A stretch of 8,739 nucleotides of DNA, from the NCBI GenBank assembly GCA_028708195.1, contig JAQVZK010000085.1, forward strand, positions 1-8,739. Direction: 5' to 3'. Positions 1-6,000 of this stretch are shown here, piece by piece; position 1 is the stretch's first letter; each line of letters starts with the position of its first letter. This DNA is from Desulfovibrio sp. Its GTDB lineage: Bacteria > Desulfobacterota > Desulfovibrionia > Desulfovibrionales > Desulfovibrionaceae. Position numbers and translations under genes: made by a program. The notes under the pieces are model-generated. The model ran no database searches. It was not told the DNA's origin and saw only the letters and a program-made list of their open reading frames with translations.

Positions 1-83
1 AAATGAAGTTGATTCAGCGACGAGCGTATGGCTTTCGTAACTTCGAAAACTACCGCCTGCGTGTGCGTGTTTTGTGCTGCTGA
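1..83 (+). CDS. IS transposase, C-terminal 26 residues only (ISL3-like DDE transposase)
   Basis: The frame is open from the left edge, with its first full codon at 3, and stops at TGA 81-83. The visible residues include RRAYGFRNFENYRLRV, which matches the conserved tail (A-x-GFRNFxxYRLR) of ISL3/IS1001/IS1165-type transposases. Family members are usually around 400 residues or more, so over 90% of the protein lies to the left. The ATG at 3 is probably an internal Met rather than the start. Catalytic DDE residues are out of view, so whether the copy is intact cannot be judged. Confidence 0.65.
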   Translation, partial: MKLIQRRAYGFRNFENYRLRVRVLCC

Positions 84-163
84 AATGGCTGGGGAATCGT
101 TCAGAAACCTGTCGGAAAAACTGCCCGCCGAAGGGGCTTGCCCCCGTCTTTGGTGTAGAGCCC
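1..163 (+). mobile_element. 3' end of an insertion sequence, probably ISL3 family
   Basis: This is the right-hand end of an IS whose body lies outside the window. The support is a transposase C-terminus ending at 83, and about 80 bp further on a GC-rich terminal sequence that reads on the minus strand, from 163 inward, as GGGCTCTACACCAAAGACGG. An outer end of the GGCTCT type fits ISL3-like terminal inverted repeats as I remember them. A short foldback, GGGGC-TT-GCCCC at 133-144, sits inside this end. The exact boundary (162 or 163) and any 8-bp target duplication cannot be confirmed, because the left end is not in the window. Confidence 0.55.
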
Positions 164-200
164 GAATTTCAAGTTCAACATTAATACCCCCCAAAACGCC

Positions 201-238
201 AAAAACCCCCGACCATCTGTGTGATGATCGGGGGTTTT
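201..238 (-). terminator. Hairpin terminator downstream of tRNA-Ala
   Basis: Arms 202-217 and 223-238 pair over 16 positions, with one G-U, around a 5-nt loop. The core is five C-G pairs. Read on the minus strand the hairpin runs into TTTTT (complement of 201-205), 8 nt past the tRNA CCA end. The opposite strand also ends in TTTT, so it could stop transcription from the IS side too. Confidence 0.85.
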
Positions 239-245
239 CGAAATC

Positions 246-321
<76 letters not shown>

Positions 322-333
322 ACGGCGAAATGC

Positions 334-362
334 ACAATGACTAAAACTAGCCGGTTTGTCAA
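334..362 (-). promoter_or_regulatory. Sigma70-type promoter of tRNA-Ala
   Basis: On the minus strand a perfect TTGACA (357-362) is followed by a 17-bp spacer and CATTGT (334-339), 3 of 6 to the -10 consensus. The -10 ends 12 bp before the first tRNA base, so transcription would start just upstream of the mature 5' end, as expected for a tRNA gene. Confidence 0.7.
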
Positions 363-372
363 CAGCTTCTTG

Positions 373-401
373 AAAAAAAATTGCAGATTCCAAAAATCCG
401 C
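373..401 (-). terminator. Intrinsic terminator of the aminotransferase gene
   Basis: Read on the minus strand, arms GCGGATT (401-395) and AATCTGC (389-383) form a 7-bp stem with one G-U and a TTTGG loop. AA and eight T residues follow (complement of 373-380). It lies about 100 nt past the aminotransferase stop and just upstream of the tRNA promoter, separating the two units. Confidence 0.75.
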
Positions 402-498
402 TTTTAACAAGCTTATGCGGAGCAGCAGGTTACACTCACGCCTCGACAGCAATCCCCGATTCTCGCACCCGCTTGAGCAATGCCGCCTGGTAGCCGTC

Positions 499-1692
499 TC
501 AGCGCGTAGCCCCTTGGGCCAGGCGTGCCATTTCAGCGCCAGTAGCTGCCAACGCCTGCGCCAGCACATCGTCTGCCACAGCGTACGAGAAGCGAATGCA
601 GTTATCGTCACCAAAAGCCGCGCCGGGCACAAGGGCCACATGGGCCTTGTCCAGCAGCCATGTGCACAGCTCGGTAGAATTGTTCACCGCGCCGCCATAG
701 CATTTGCGCACATCCACAAAGAGATAAAACGCGCCGTCCGGCCGGGGGCACACGGCCCAGGGCCACGTTTCAATAACCTTCATGGCAAGGTCACGCCGCC
801 GCATGAAGGCTTCGCGCATATGGTCAATGCATTCCGTTGGGCCTGTCAGGGCTGCCAGCGCCGCCTTCTGCGCGATGGAGCAGATGTTGGACGTACTGTG
901 CCCCTGCATGGAGGATATCTTCTTGATCAGCAAAGGATGCGCGGCCAAAAAGCCCACGCGCCAGCCAGTCATGGCATAGCTCTTGGACAAGCCGTTGAGC
1001 ACAGCCACCTGCTCGGGATAACGCGCAAACCAGCCGATGGCGCTGGTCATCTTGGCGGGAGCGAACACAAGCTGGTCGTAAATTTCGTCAGGCAGCACAA
1101 AAATGCCGCGCTGTATGGCCCAATCCATAATGGCCGAGAATTCCGCTTCGGTGTAGACCGCGCCCGTGGGGTTGCTTGGCGAATTAAGGATGAGCAGGCG
1201 GGTTTTGTCGGTCACGGCGGCGTTCAGCATGCCTGGCGTCACCTTGAAGCCCTGCTCCGGGCCGGCGCACACGGTCACGGGCACTCCACCCGCCAGCATG
1301 ACCATATCAGGATAGCTCAACCAGTACGGTGCGGGAATAAGCACTTCATCACCAGGATTGATGGTGGCCTGTAAAAAGTTGTACAGACAGTGCTTGCCTC
1401 CGGCCCCGATGATGATGGATTCCTGCGCCACCGGCACGCCGTAGGCGCGGTCAAAATACGCACCTGCGGCCTTGCGCAGCTCCGGAATACCGGGCACGGC
1501 AGTGTAGCGGCAGAAGTTGTCGTCGATGGCAGCCTTGGCGGCCTCACAAACGTGCGACGGGGTGGGAAAATCTGGCTCGCCCACCGCAAGGCTGGTGACG
1601 GCTATACCCTGCGCCTTGAGCTCAAGGGCGCGGCTGTTGACACTGAGAGTCAGAGAGGGTTTGATGCTGCTCAGACGATCGGAAATCTGCAT
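499..1692 (-). CDS. Pyridoxal-phosphate aminotransferase, aspartate aminotransferase type (class I/II, fold type I)
   Basis: This 397-residue cytoplasmic enzyme would transfer an amino group from aspartate or a related amino acid to 2-oxoglutarate using PLP. Family landmarks are in order: substrate-pocket APYW near 121-124, SPSNPTG at 171-177 (cofactor Asn174), PDEIYD at 201-206 (Asp202 and Tyr205 for PLP), SKSYAMTGWRVG at 236-247 with Schiff-base Lys237, and IRFSYA around Arg367, which in the family binds the substrate carboxylate. The length matches bacterial AspB-like (subgroup Ib) enzymes. ATG at 1692 is chosen because AAGGAG lies 7 nt upstream and the protein then begins MQISDRLSSIKPS, typical of the family. 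The frame extends to 1785, but that stretch contains the promoter. The gene appears monocistronic. Sequence alone does not separate aspartate from other substrates. Confidence 0.93.
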   Translation of the reverse strand: MQISDRLSSIKPSLTLSVNSRALELKAQGIAVTSLAVGEPDFPTPSHVCEAAKAAIDDNFCRYTAVPGIPELRKAAGAYFDRAYGVPVAQESIIIGAGGKHCLYNFLQATINPGDEVLIPAPYWLSYPDMVMLAGGVPVTVCAGPEQGFKVTPGMLNAAVTDKTRLLILNSPSNPTGAVYTEAEFSAIMDWAIQRGIFVLPDEIYDQLVFAPAKMTSAIGWFARYPEQVAVLNGLSKSYAMTGWRVGFLAAHPLLIKKISSMQGHSTSNICSIAQKAALAALTGPTECIDHMREAFMRRRDLAMKVIETWPWAVCPRPDGAFYLFVDVRKCYGGAVNNSTELCTWLLDKAHVALVPGAAFGDDNCIRFSYAVADDVLAQALAATGAEMARLAQGATR

Positions 1693-1751
1693 GAAAGGCT
1701 CCTTCACGATGGGAACGCTATGCGGCGCATTCGGCAAAATTACAGCCATCA

Positions 1752-1780
1752 ATTTTATCAGTTTCATCAAAGGGTGTAAA
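1752..1780 (-). promoter_or_regulatory. Sigma70-type promoter of the aminotransferase gene
   Basis: On the minus strand TTTACA (1775-1780, 5 of 6) is separated by exactly 17 bp from TAAAAT (1752-1757, 5 of 6). Transcription would start near 1745, giving a leader of about 50 nt before the ATG at 1692. The last base of the -35 box is also the first base of the divergent sfsA start codon. Confidence 0.65.
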
Positions 1781-2625
1781 TGCATACTGAGCGGAACAAC
1801 GCGGCCGTGCCATTAATGGATGCATCCTCAACCTTGCCGCCCAAGGCTCCCCTGCTGCCTCTGCCTGCGGACTGCATCGTGGGCAGCTTTGTGCAGCGGC
1901 GCAAGCGCTTCAGCGTTGAGCTTATTTTGCACGGCGAACCTGTATGGGTGCACAGCAACAATTCAGGCAGCATGATGGGCCTCACGCGGTCTGGCAGCCC
2001 TGTTTTGGCATCACCAGCGGCCAATCCCGCGCGCAAGCTCAAATACACGCAGGAATGCGTGTGGCTGCCGCAAACCGCCGTTCCTGCCGCCCCTGCCAGT
2101 CAGACAGCGCCCAGGCTCCACCGAGCGCAGGCCAGCGCGGGTTTTTGGGTGGGTGTTAACACCAGCGTGCCCAACCGCATGCTTGAGGCGGCCTTTCATG
2201 CCGGGCTGCTGCACTTTGCCAGCGGTTACACCTGCCTTACGCGCGAGGCCAAACGGGGCCAGAGCCGTCTGGACGGCCTGATTACTGGCCCCGCCCTGCC
2301 GCCGCTCTGGGTGGAATGTAAAAACGTCACGATGGTGGAGGATGATGCTGCCTGCTTTCCCGACGCAGCCAGCGAGCGCGGCCAAAAGCATCTGCGCGAG
2401 CTTATGGATGTTGTATCCCAGGGTGAACGGGCGGCCATGTTCTATCTGGTGCAGCGCCCGGACGGCCGCTGTTTTGCCCCGGCGGATTTTATTGACCCGG
2501 CATACGCCCGTCTGTTTTATGAAGCTCTGGCCTGCGGGGTGGAGGTATACCCCTACCGCGCCCTGGTGCGCGAGAACGGCATTGACCTCGGCGGCCTCAT
2601 CCCTCTGCGGCCCGCTTTAAGGTGA
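1780..2625 (+). CDS. sfsA: SfsA family protein (sugar fermentation stimulation protein homologue)
   Basis: The 281-residue protein belongs to the SfsA family, named for an Escherichia coli protein linked to maltose metabolism and described as DNA-binding. Its biochemical role is unsettled. The N-terminal part (about 33-100) contains RRKRF and [11 protein letters not shown], matching the E. coli RYKRF and HCPNTGAMTG regions. The C-terminal part has SRLDGLI (Asp165), WVECKNVT (Glu179, Lys181), FPDA (193-196) and [10 protein letters not shown] (199-208), the D...ExK layout of a PD-(D/E)XK nuclease-like fold. E. coli SfsA has about 234 residues; the extra length here is an N-terminal tail of about 28 residues and an Ala/Pro-rich insert near 95-118. 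Start 1780 has AAAGGG a few bases upstream; ATG 1816 is an alternative with a poorer ribosome site. It diverges from the aminotransferase and converges on proB. Confidence 0.9.
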   Translation: MHTERNNAAVPLMDASSTLPPKAPLLPLPADCIVGSFVQRRKRFSVELILHGEPVWVHSNNSGSMMGLTRSGSPVLASPAANPARKLKYTQECVWLPQTAVPAAPASQTAPRLHRAQASAGFWVGVNTSVPNRMLEAAFHAGLLHFASGYTCLTREAKRGQSRLDGLITGPALPPLWVECKNVTMVEDDAACFPDAASERGQKHLRELMDVVSQGERAAMFYLVQRPDGRCFAPADFIDPAYARLFYEALACGVEVYPYRALVRENGIDLGGLIPLRPALR

Positions 2626-2647
2626 ACGCTTCCATCGAGTTGTCCGC

Positions 2648-2671
2648 CCTCAGTGCGCATGAACGCTGAGG
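2648..2671. terminator. Possible hairpin between convergent sfsA and proB
   Basis: CCTCAGTG (2648-2655) pairs with CGCTGAGG (2664-2671), one G-U included, around an 8-nt loop, in the 97-bp gap between the two stop codons. Neither strand has a T tract after it, so it would be a weak terminator or a 3'-end-stabilising hairpin. Confidence 0.3.
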
Positions 2672-2722
2672 CAGTGGCATACCTACGGGCGCTGCCCCCA
2701 CGCCCCCTCACCCACAAAGTAT

Positions 2723-4018
2723 TCAGACGACGGCGTCCAGCAGCAGGTTATCCCTGTGAATTACTTCGGGGTAGTGGGCATCGCCCAGTATGGCGGCCAC
2801 TTCATGGCGTTTGAGACCCATAATTTTTTTGAGATCAGGGGCGCTGTAGTTGGTCAGGCCGACGCCAATGCTTTCGCCGTTGTGCAGCACGCGCACAAGG
2901 CCCCCGCACTGAAAGCCGCCCTCCACCGCGCGCACGCCGCCTGGCAGCAGGCTGCCGCCCTTGTGCAGCAGCGCTTTGGCTGCACCGTCGTCCACGTGCA
3001 CGCTGCCCGCCGGGTCGGACTGATATGCCAGCCAGAATTTGCGCCGGGCAATGGCGTGGTGCGCAGGCCGCACCCAGGTGCCGCGTTCAAAGGGGTCGTG
3101 TCCGGCGGGCACGGGGCATACTCCTGCAGCGGCAAAGGCCCTTCCGATAACCCAGGGCTCCCGACCGGGCAGAATCAGCGTGGGCACGCCCAGCTGGGCG
3201 GCGCGGCGGGCGGCCAGCAGCTTGGAATACATGCCGCCAGTGCCTACGGATGTCTTGCCGCCGCAGAGCTGGCCCAGATCCAGCGCGGCCACGTCATCAA
3301 TATGGTCCAGAATCGGCGCGTCAGGATACTTTTGCGGATCGGCCGCCAAAACGCCCGACGAAGACGTGAGATTGATAAAAAGATCGGCCTCCACCAGATT
3401 AACCAGCAGGCTGGCCAGGCAGTCATTGTCGCCAAACTTCAGTTCGCTGATGGATACGGTATCGTTTTCATTGACAATGGGCAGAACGCCCCATTGGAGA
3501 AGCTCGGCAAAGGTGTTGCGGGCATTCAGAAAACGCTGCCGGGCTCGCAGGTCGTCACGCGTCAGCAGCACCTGCGCCGTGGGCATGCCGTGGGGCAGAA
3601 AAACCTTGTCCCATGTTTGCATGAGCTGCCCCTGACCAACAGCGGCGGCAGCCTGCCGCGCCGCCAGGCCCGTGGTTTCCACCGCGCTGCCTCGGCTGGC
3701 CAGCGCAGCGCGGCCCGCAGCCACAGCGCCGGACGAAACCAGCACCAAACGGCGCGTGCCCTGCGCATCACAAGGTTGGGGCATCTGACGCAGGGCCGCA
3801 AGCTGGGCGGCAAGGTCCTCCAGCACCGGGAGGTTGAGCCCCTTGGCGTCGGCCAGCACGGCGCTGCCCACCTTGACAACAATAACACGGGCCTGGACCA
3901 GAACGCGTGCGCGCTCCTGCTGCCAGCTTTCAGACCGCTCCGCCTCGGCATGCCCGCTTTGGGGCTGCTCGCGCAGTACGGCTTCAGCACCCGCGCCCTG
4001 ACGGCGCTGCCTGCTCAT
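2723..4018 (-). CDS. proB: Glutamate 5-kinase with C-terminal PUA domain
   Basis: ProB phosphorylates L-glutamate with ATP to give gamma-glutamyl phosphate, the first committed step of proline synthesis. The amino-acid-kinase domain (about 45-310) shows VKVGSAV (48-54), SSGAVAAGR (95-103), FLNAR (163-167), VNENDTVS (182-189), FGDND (195-199) and GTGGM (259-263). A PUA domain follows to about 420 (GSLLPGG, HRDNLL). Against E. coli ProB (about 367 residues) there is an N-terminal extension of about 45 residues rich in Arg, Gln and Glu, and the usual LTD-x-x-G-(L/V) motif reads LTSSSGV (217-223). ATG 4018 has GGGAG 6 nt upstream, and I see no later in-frame ATG or GTG before the kinase core, so the extension appears real. 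It starts 18 nt after the obgE stop, so the two are probably co-transcribed. In many bacteria ProB is feedback-inhibited by proline. Confidence 0.95.
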   Translation of the reverse strand: MSRQRRQGAGAEAVLREQPQSGHAEAERSESWQQERARVLVQARVIVVKVGSAVLADAKGLNLPVLEDLAAQLAALRQMPQPCDAQGTRRLVLVSSGAVAAGRAALASRGSAVETTGLAARQAAAAVGQGQLMQTWDKVFLPHGMPTAQVLLTRDDLRARQRFLNARNTFAELLQWGVLPIVNENDTVSISELKFGDNDCLASLLVNLVEADLFINLTSSSGVLAADPQKYPDAPILDHIDDVAALDLGQLCGGKTSVGTGGMYSKLLAARRAAQLGVPTLILPGREPWVIGRAFAAAGVCPVPAGHDPFERGTWVRPAHHAIARRKFWLAYQSDPAGSVHVDDGAAKALLHKGGSLLPGGVRAVEGGFQCGGLVRVLHNGESIGVGLTNYSAPDLKKIMGLKRHEVAAILGDAHYPEVIHRDNLLLDAVV

Positions 4019-4036
4019 ATCCGCTCCCTACCCAGG

Positions 4037-5140
4037 TTATTCCTTGGTATAGATGACTTCGATTTCGGGAAATTCCTCTTCTTCCAGCTGGCTCAGGGTT
4101 TCAAGCCGAATCAGAGGTTCGTTGCGCGTGGTGGCCTCGCACACCTTCCACAGCTCTTCCACCAGCGGTTCAATATCAATGCCATCACGGGCCGAGATGA
4201 AGAACACCTGGCGGCCGTCGTCCCTGGCGCGCTGCTTGAGGGTTTCAAGCCGCTCGGGGCTGACGAGGTCAATCTTGTTGACCACCTCAATCTGTTTGCG
4301 TTCGCCAAGTTCGGCGTCAAAGCGGCGCAGTTCCTCGTTGACCAACGTAAATCCGGCCCAGGGGTCTTCGTCGCCCACATCCTCGATGCTGAGAATGTGC
4401 ACCAGAAAGCGCGTGCGCTCCACATGCTTGAGAAAACGCAGGCCCAGGCCCTGGCCTTCGTGCGCGCCTTCAATAAGACCGGGAATATCCGCGACAACCA
4501 TGCGCCTGTCCGGGTCCACCTCATCAATCATGACGCCCAGGTTGGGGATCAGGGTGGTGAAGGGATAGGGCGCAATCTTGGGACGCGCCGCCGAAACCTG
4601 CGTGATGAGGGTGGATTTGCCCGCGTTGGGCAGACCGATAAGGCCCGCGTCGGCCAGAATTTTCAGCTCAAGGCGCAGATTCAGCTCCTCGCCAGGTTCG
4701 CCAGGCTGCGAAAACCGCGGCGCACGCATGGTGGAGGACTTGAAATGCTCATTGCCCTTGCCTCCCCGGCCGCCCTGCGCTACGAGGACCACCGCTTCAG
4801 GGTCGCTCAGGTCTGCCAGCAGAACTTCCTGCCCCTCGGTGCCCTCGCCGTAGATAAGCGTGCCCACCGGCAGATTCAGCACAAGGTTTTCGCCCTTGCG
4901 CCCATCGCACTGGCTGCCCTCGCCGGGGCGTCCGTTCTGGGCTTCGTAAAGGCGCTTGAGGCGAAAATCGTACAGCGAAAGCAGACGGTTGTCTGCTTTA
5001 AGATATACGGAACCACCATCACCGCCGTTACCGCCGTCCGGGCCGCCGCGCGGCACAAATTTTTCACGCCGGAACGACAGGCAACCGTGCCCGCCCTTGC
5101 CAGCACGCACCTGAATTCTGGCTTCATCAACGAATCGCAT
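4037..5140 (-). CDS. obgE: Obg/CgtA GTPase, late 50S assembly factor
   Basis: Obg is an essential P-loop GTPase that binds the 50S subunit late in assembly and links ribosome maturation to nucleotide levels and stress. The 367-residue protein has the glycine-rich Obg fold at 1-158 (GKGGHGCLSFRREKFVPRGG, GGNGGDGG, GGRGGKGN). The G domain has G1 GLPNAGKST (169-177), switch I FTT (194-196), G3 DIPGLIEGA (218-226), G4 NKID (288-291) and G5 SA (316-317). The tail is short and acidic (LEEEEFPEIEVIY) rather than a long C-terminal domain. ATG 5140 has AGAGGA 6 nt upstream and begins MRFVDEA, typical of the family. It lies downstream of rplU and rpmA as in many bacteria, but with an unusually large 445-bp gap, and is followed closely by proB. 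Confidence 0.97.
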   Translation of the reverse strand: MRFVDEARIQVRAGKGGHGCLSFRREKFVPRGGPDGGNGGDGGSVYLKADNRLLSLYDFRLKRLYEAQNGRPGEGSQCDGRKGENLVLNLPVGTLIYGEGTEGQEVLLADLSDPEAVVLVAQGGRGGKGNEHFKSSTMRAPRFSQPGEPGEELNLRLELKILADAGLIGLPNAGKSTLITQVSAARPKIAPYPFTTLIPNLGVMIDEVDPDRRMVVADIPGLIEGAHEGQGLGLRFLKHVERTRFLVHILSIEDVGDEDPWAGFTLVNEELRRFDAELGERKQIEVVNKIDLVSPERLETLKQRARDDGRQVFFISARDGIDIEPLVEELWKVCEATTRNEPLIRLETLSQLEEEEFPEIEVIYTKE

Positions 5141-5176
5141 GCTCTATCCTCTGGCCCAATGGCTTTCAGGCCTACT

Positions 5177-5205
5177 GTTATATGTGCGTGTAACGCGCCT
5201 GCCCA
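5177..5205 (-). promoter_or_regulatory. Candidate obgE-proB promoter
   Basis: On the minus strand TGGGCA (5200-5205, 4 of 6) and TATAAC (5177-5182, 5 of 6) are 17 bp apart. A start near 5170 would give a 30-nt leader containing the obgE ribosome site. It would let obgE-proB be expressed apart from rplU-rpmA. Confidence 0.45.
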
Positions 5206-5235
5206 CACTACGGTCATTGGCCCCGCATGCATCTA

Positions 5236-5382
5236 GAGCAGATCAACTTTGAAATGTTTTATATTTCAAAATTGTCATTCTGCCGAAAAATGCAATTTCC
5301 GGCAAAATCCGCGCCGCGTTACGGCGCGCTGCACTCTCGTATAGCGGCAGAGCATGTAAACTCTTTCAAAGTCAACATGCTC
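5236..5382. repeat. 147-bp fold-back repeat with related ends (MITE-like)
   Basis: The left end 5236-5254 and the reverse complement of the right end 5364-5382 match at 15 of 19 positions, both starting GAGCA and ending ACTTTGAAA. The similarity continues inward: each arm has a GTTT-containing AT stretch and then TGCCG (5281-5285; on the other strand 5345-5349). The centre is a GC-rich hairpin, CGCGCCG-CGTTA-CGGCGCG (5310-5328). Smaller foldbacks lie inside each arm: TTTGAAAT/ATTTCAAA (5248-5270) and GAGCATGT/ACATGCTC (5350-5382). No coding frame or target duplication is obvious. Other copies in the genome would establish it as a mobile or interspersed repeat. Confidence 0.55.
5258..5286 (-). 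promoter_or_regulatory. Possible outward promoter carried by the repeat
   Basis: On the minus strand TCGGCA (5281-5286, 4 of 6) is 17 bp from TATAAA (5258-5263, 5 of 6). It points out of the repeat toward obgE. AT-rich DNA gives such matches easily, so this is tentative. Confidence 0.3.
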
Positions 5383-5531
5383 CGACGGCACAGTCCAAGG
5401 CCGCACTGAACGCTTCGGCCTCTTTGCAGCAGCAGTCCGCGCATTTCTGCCCGTACGCCTGCCTGAACAGGTTCAGACCAAAATGCTCTGGAACACCATA
5501 GCCTGAAAATATACGTTGGCACAAACACCGA
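5383..5531. other. Intergenic stretch between repeat and rpmA terminator; no supported gene
   Basis: I see no gene with a start codon and ribosome site here. Two things stand out. One is a compact dyad CTGAAC-AG-GTTCAG at 5463-5476. The other is a minus-strand frame without an ATG that reads a cysteine-rich stretch (CADCCCKEAEAFSAALDC) and stops at 5372-5374, inside the right end of the fold-back repeat. The frame may be chance or a gene remnant. Confidence 0.4.
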
Positions 5532-5561
5532 AAGGGAAGAAGCCTTGCGGCCCCTTCCCTT
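5532..5561 (-). terminator. Strong hairpin after rpmA
   Basis: On the minus strand 5561-5549 and 5544-5532 form a 13-bp stem (AAGGGAAG outer part, two inner G-U pairs) closed by a GCAA tetraloop of the GNRA class. It begins 25 nt past the rpmA stop. The following bases (TTTCGGTGTTTG on extension) are only moderately T-rich, so it may be a partial terminator or an mRNA-stabilising or processing hairpin. Confidence 0.55.
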
Positions 5562-5576
5562 GTCGGCAAATCCCAC

Positions 5577-5600
5577 GCGGCCGCGTTAGCTAGCGGCCGC
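5577..5600. repeat. Inverted GCGGCCGC pair over the rpmA stop codon
   Basis: Two copies of the 8-bp palindrome GCGGCCGC (5577-5584 and 5593-5600) flank an 8-bp centre containing GCTAGC and the rpmA TAA. As RNA they can form an all-GC 8-bp stem with the stop codon in the loop. The right copy encodes part of the L27 C-terminus (EAAAS), so it is coding sequence. Confidence 0.6.
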
Positions 5601-5855
5601 CTCCACATGCACACGCGTATGTACGCGGCGTTTGCGGATATACTTTTCAAAGCGCACCACGCCGTCAATCTTGGCGAACAGGGTGAAGTCCCTGCCCATA
5701 CCCACGTTGACGCCGGGGAACACAGTGGTGCCCAACTGGCGCACAAGAATATTGCCGGCAAGAACGACCTGTCCGCCGAAGCGTTTGACGCCGCGCCTTT
5801 GGCCTGAGCTGTCGCGGCCGTTACGCGAAGAGCCGCCTGCTTTTTTATGAGCCAT
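5586..5855 (-). CDS. rpmA: 50S ribosomal protein L27
   Basis: L27 is a large-subunit protein near the peptidyl-transferase centre, where its flexible N-terminus contacts tRNA ends. The 89 residues begin [16 protein letters not shown] and contain the family core [19 protein letters not shown] followed by [19 protein letters not shown]. The length is typical (about 85-90). There is no extra cleaved N-terminal peptide of the Firmicutes kind. ATG 5855 has AGGAGG 6 nt upstream. It is the second gene after rplU, 144 bp apart, and is followed by a strong hairpin. The C-terminus ends in the low-complexity EAAAS over a GC palindrome. Confidence 0.98.
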   Translation of the reverse strand: MAHKKAGGSSRNGRDSSGQRRGVKRFGGQVVLAGNILVRQLGTTVFPGVNVGMGRDFTLFAKIDGVVRFEKYIRKRRVHTRVHVEAAAS

Positions 5856-5871
5856 GATAGCCTCCTGGTGC

Positions 5872-5890
5872 GCTGAATTTAAGATTCAGC
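5872..5890 (-). promoter_or_regulatory. Leader hairpin just upstream of the rpmA ribosome site
   Basis: GCTGAAT (5872-5878) and ATTCAGC (5884-5890) form a perfect 7-bp stem with a 5-nt loop. It ends about 5 nt before the AGGAGG of rpmA, so it could affect rpmA translation initiation or mark an RNA processing site. Confidence 0.45.
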
Positions 5891-5980
5891 CGGGCGAATA
5901 AATTTTTGCTCACCGGAACAGCTGTAAACCTTGCGGCCAGCCATTGCCGGACATCGGGGCGTTCGCCCTCACGCCCGCCC

Positions 5981-6000
5981 GAACCTTTTAATAAAGGTTC
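5981..6000 (-). promoter_or_regulatory. Hairpin abutting the rplU stop codon
   Basis: GAACCTTT and AAAGGTTC form a perfect 8-bp stem with a 4-nt AT loop. Its first base on the minus strand is the last base of the rplU TAG. There is no T tract after it, so it is not a standard terminator. It may stabilise or process the rplU-rpmA mRNA, or attenuate it. Confidence 0.45.

Noticed and set aside
1693..1785. Longer aminotransferase start at 1785
   Set aside because: The extra 31 codons cover the -10 box, and the start at 1692 has a good ribosome site and a family-typical N-terminus.
2694..2717. G-quadruplex on the minus strand after proB
   Set aside because: Only three G tracts of three or more are present; a canonical fold needs four.
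2756..5236. 826-codon open frame on the plus strand
   Set aside because: It lies antisense to all of proB and nearly all of obgE, both certain from their motifs. Stop-free antisense frames are common over GC-rich codon-biased genes, and its translation shows no domain I recognise.
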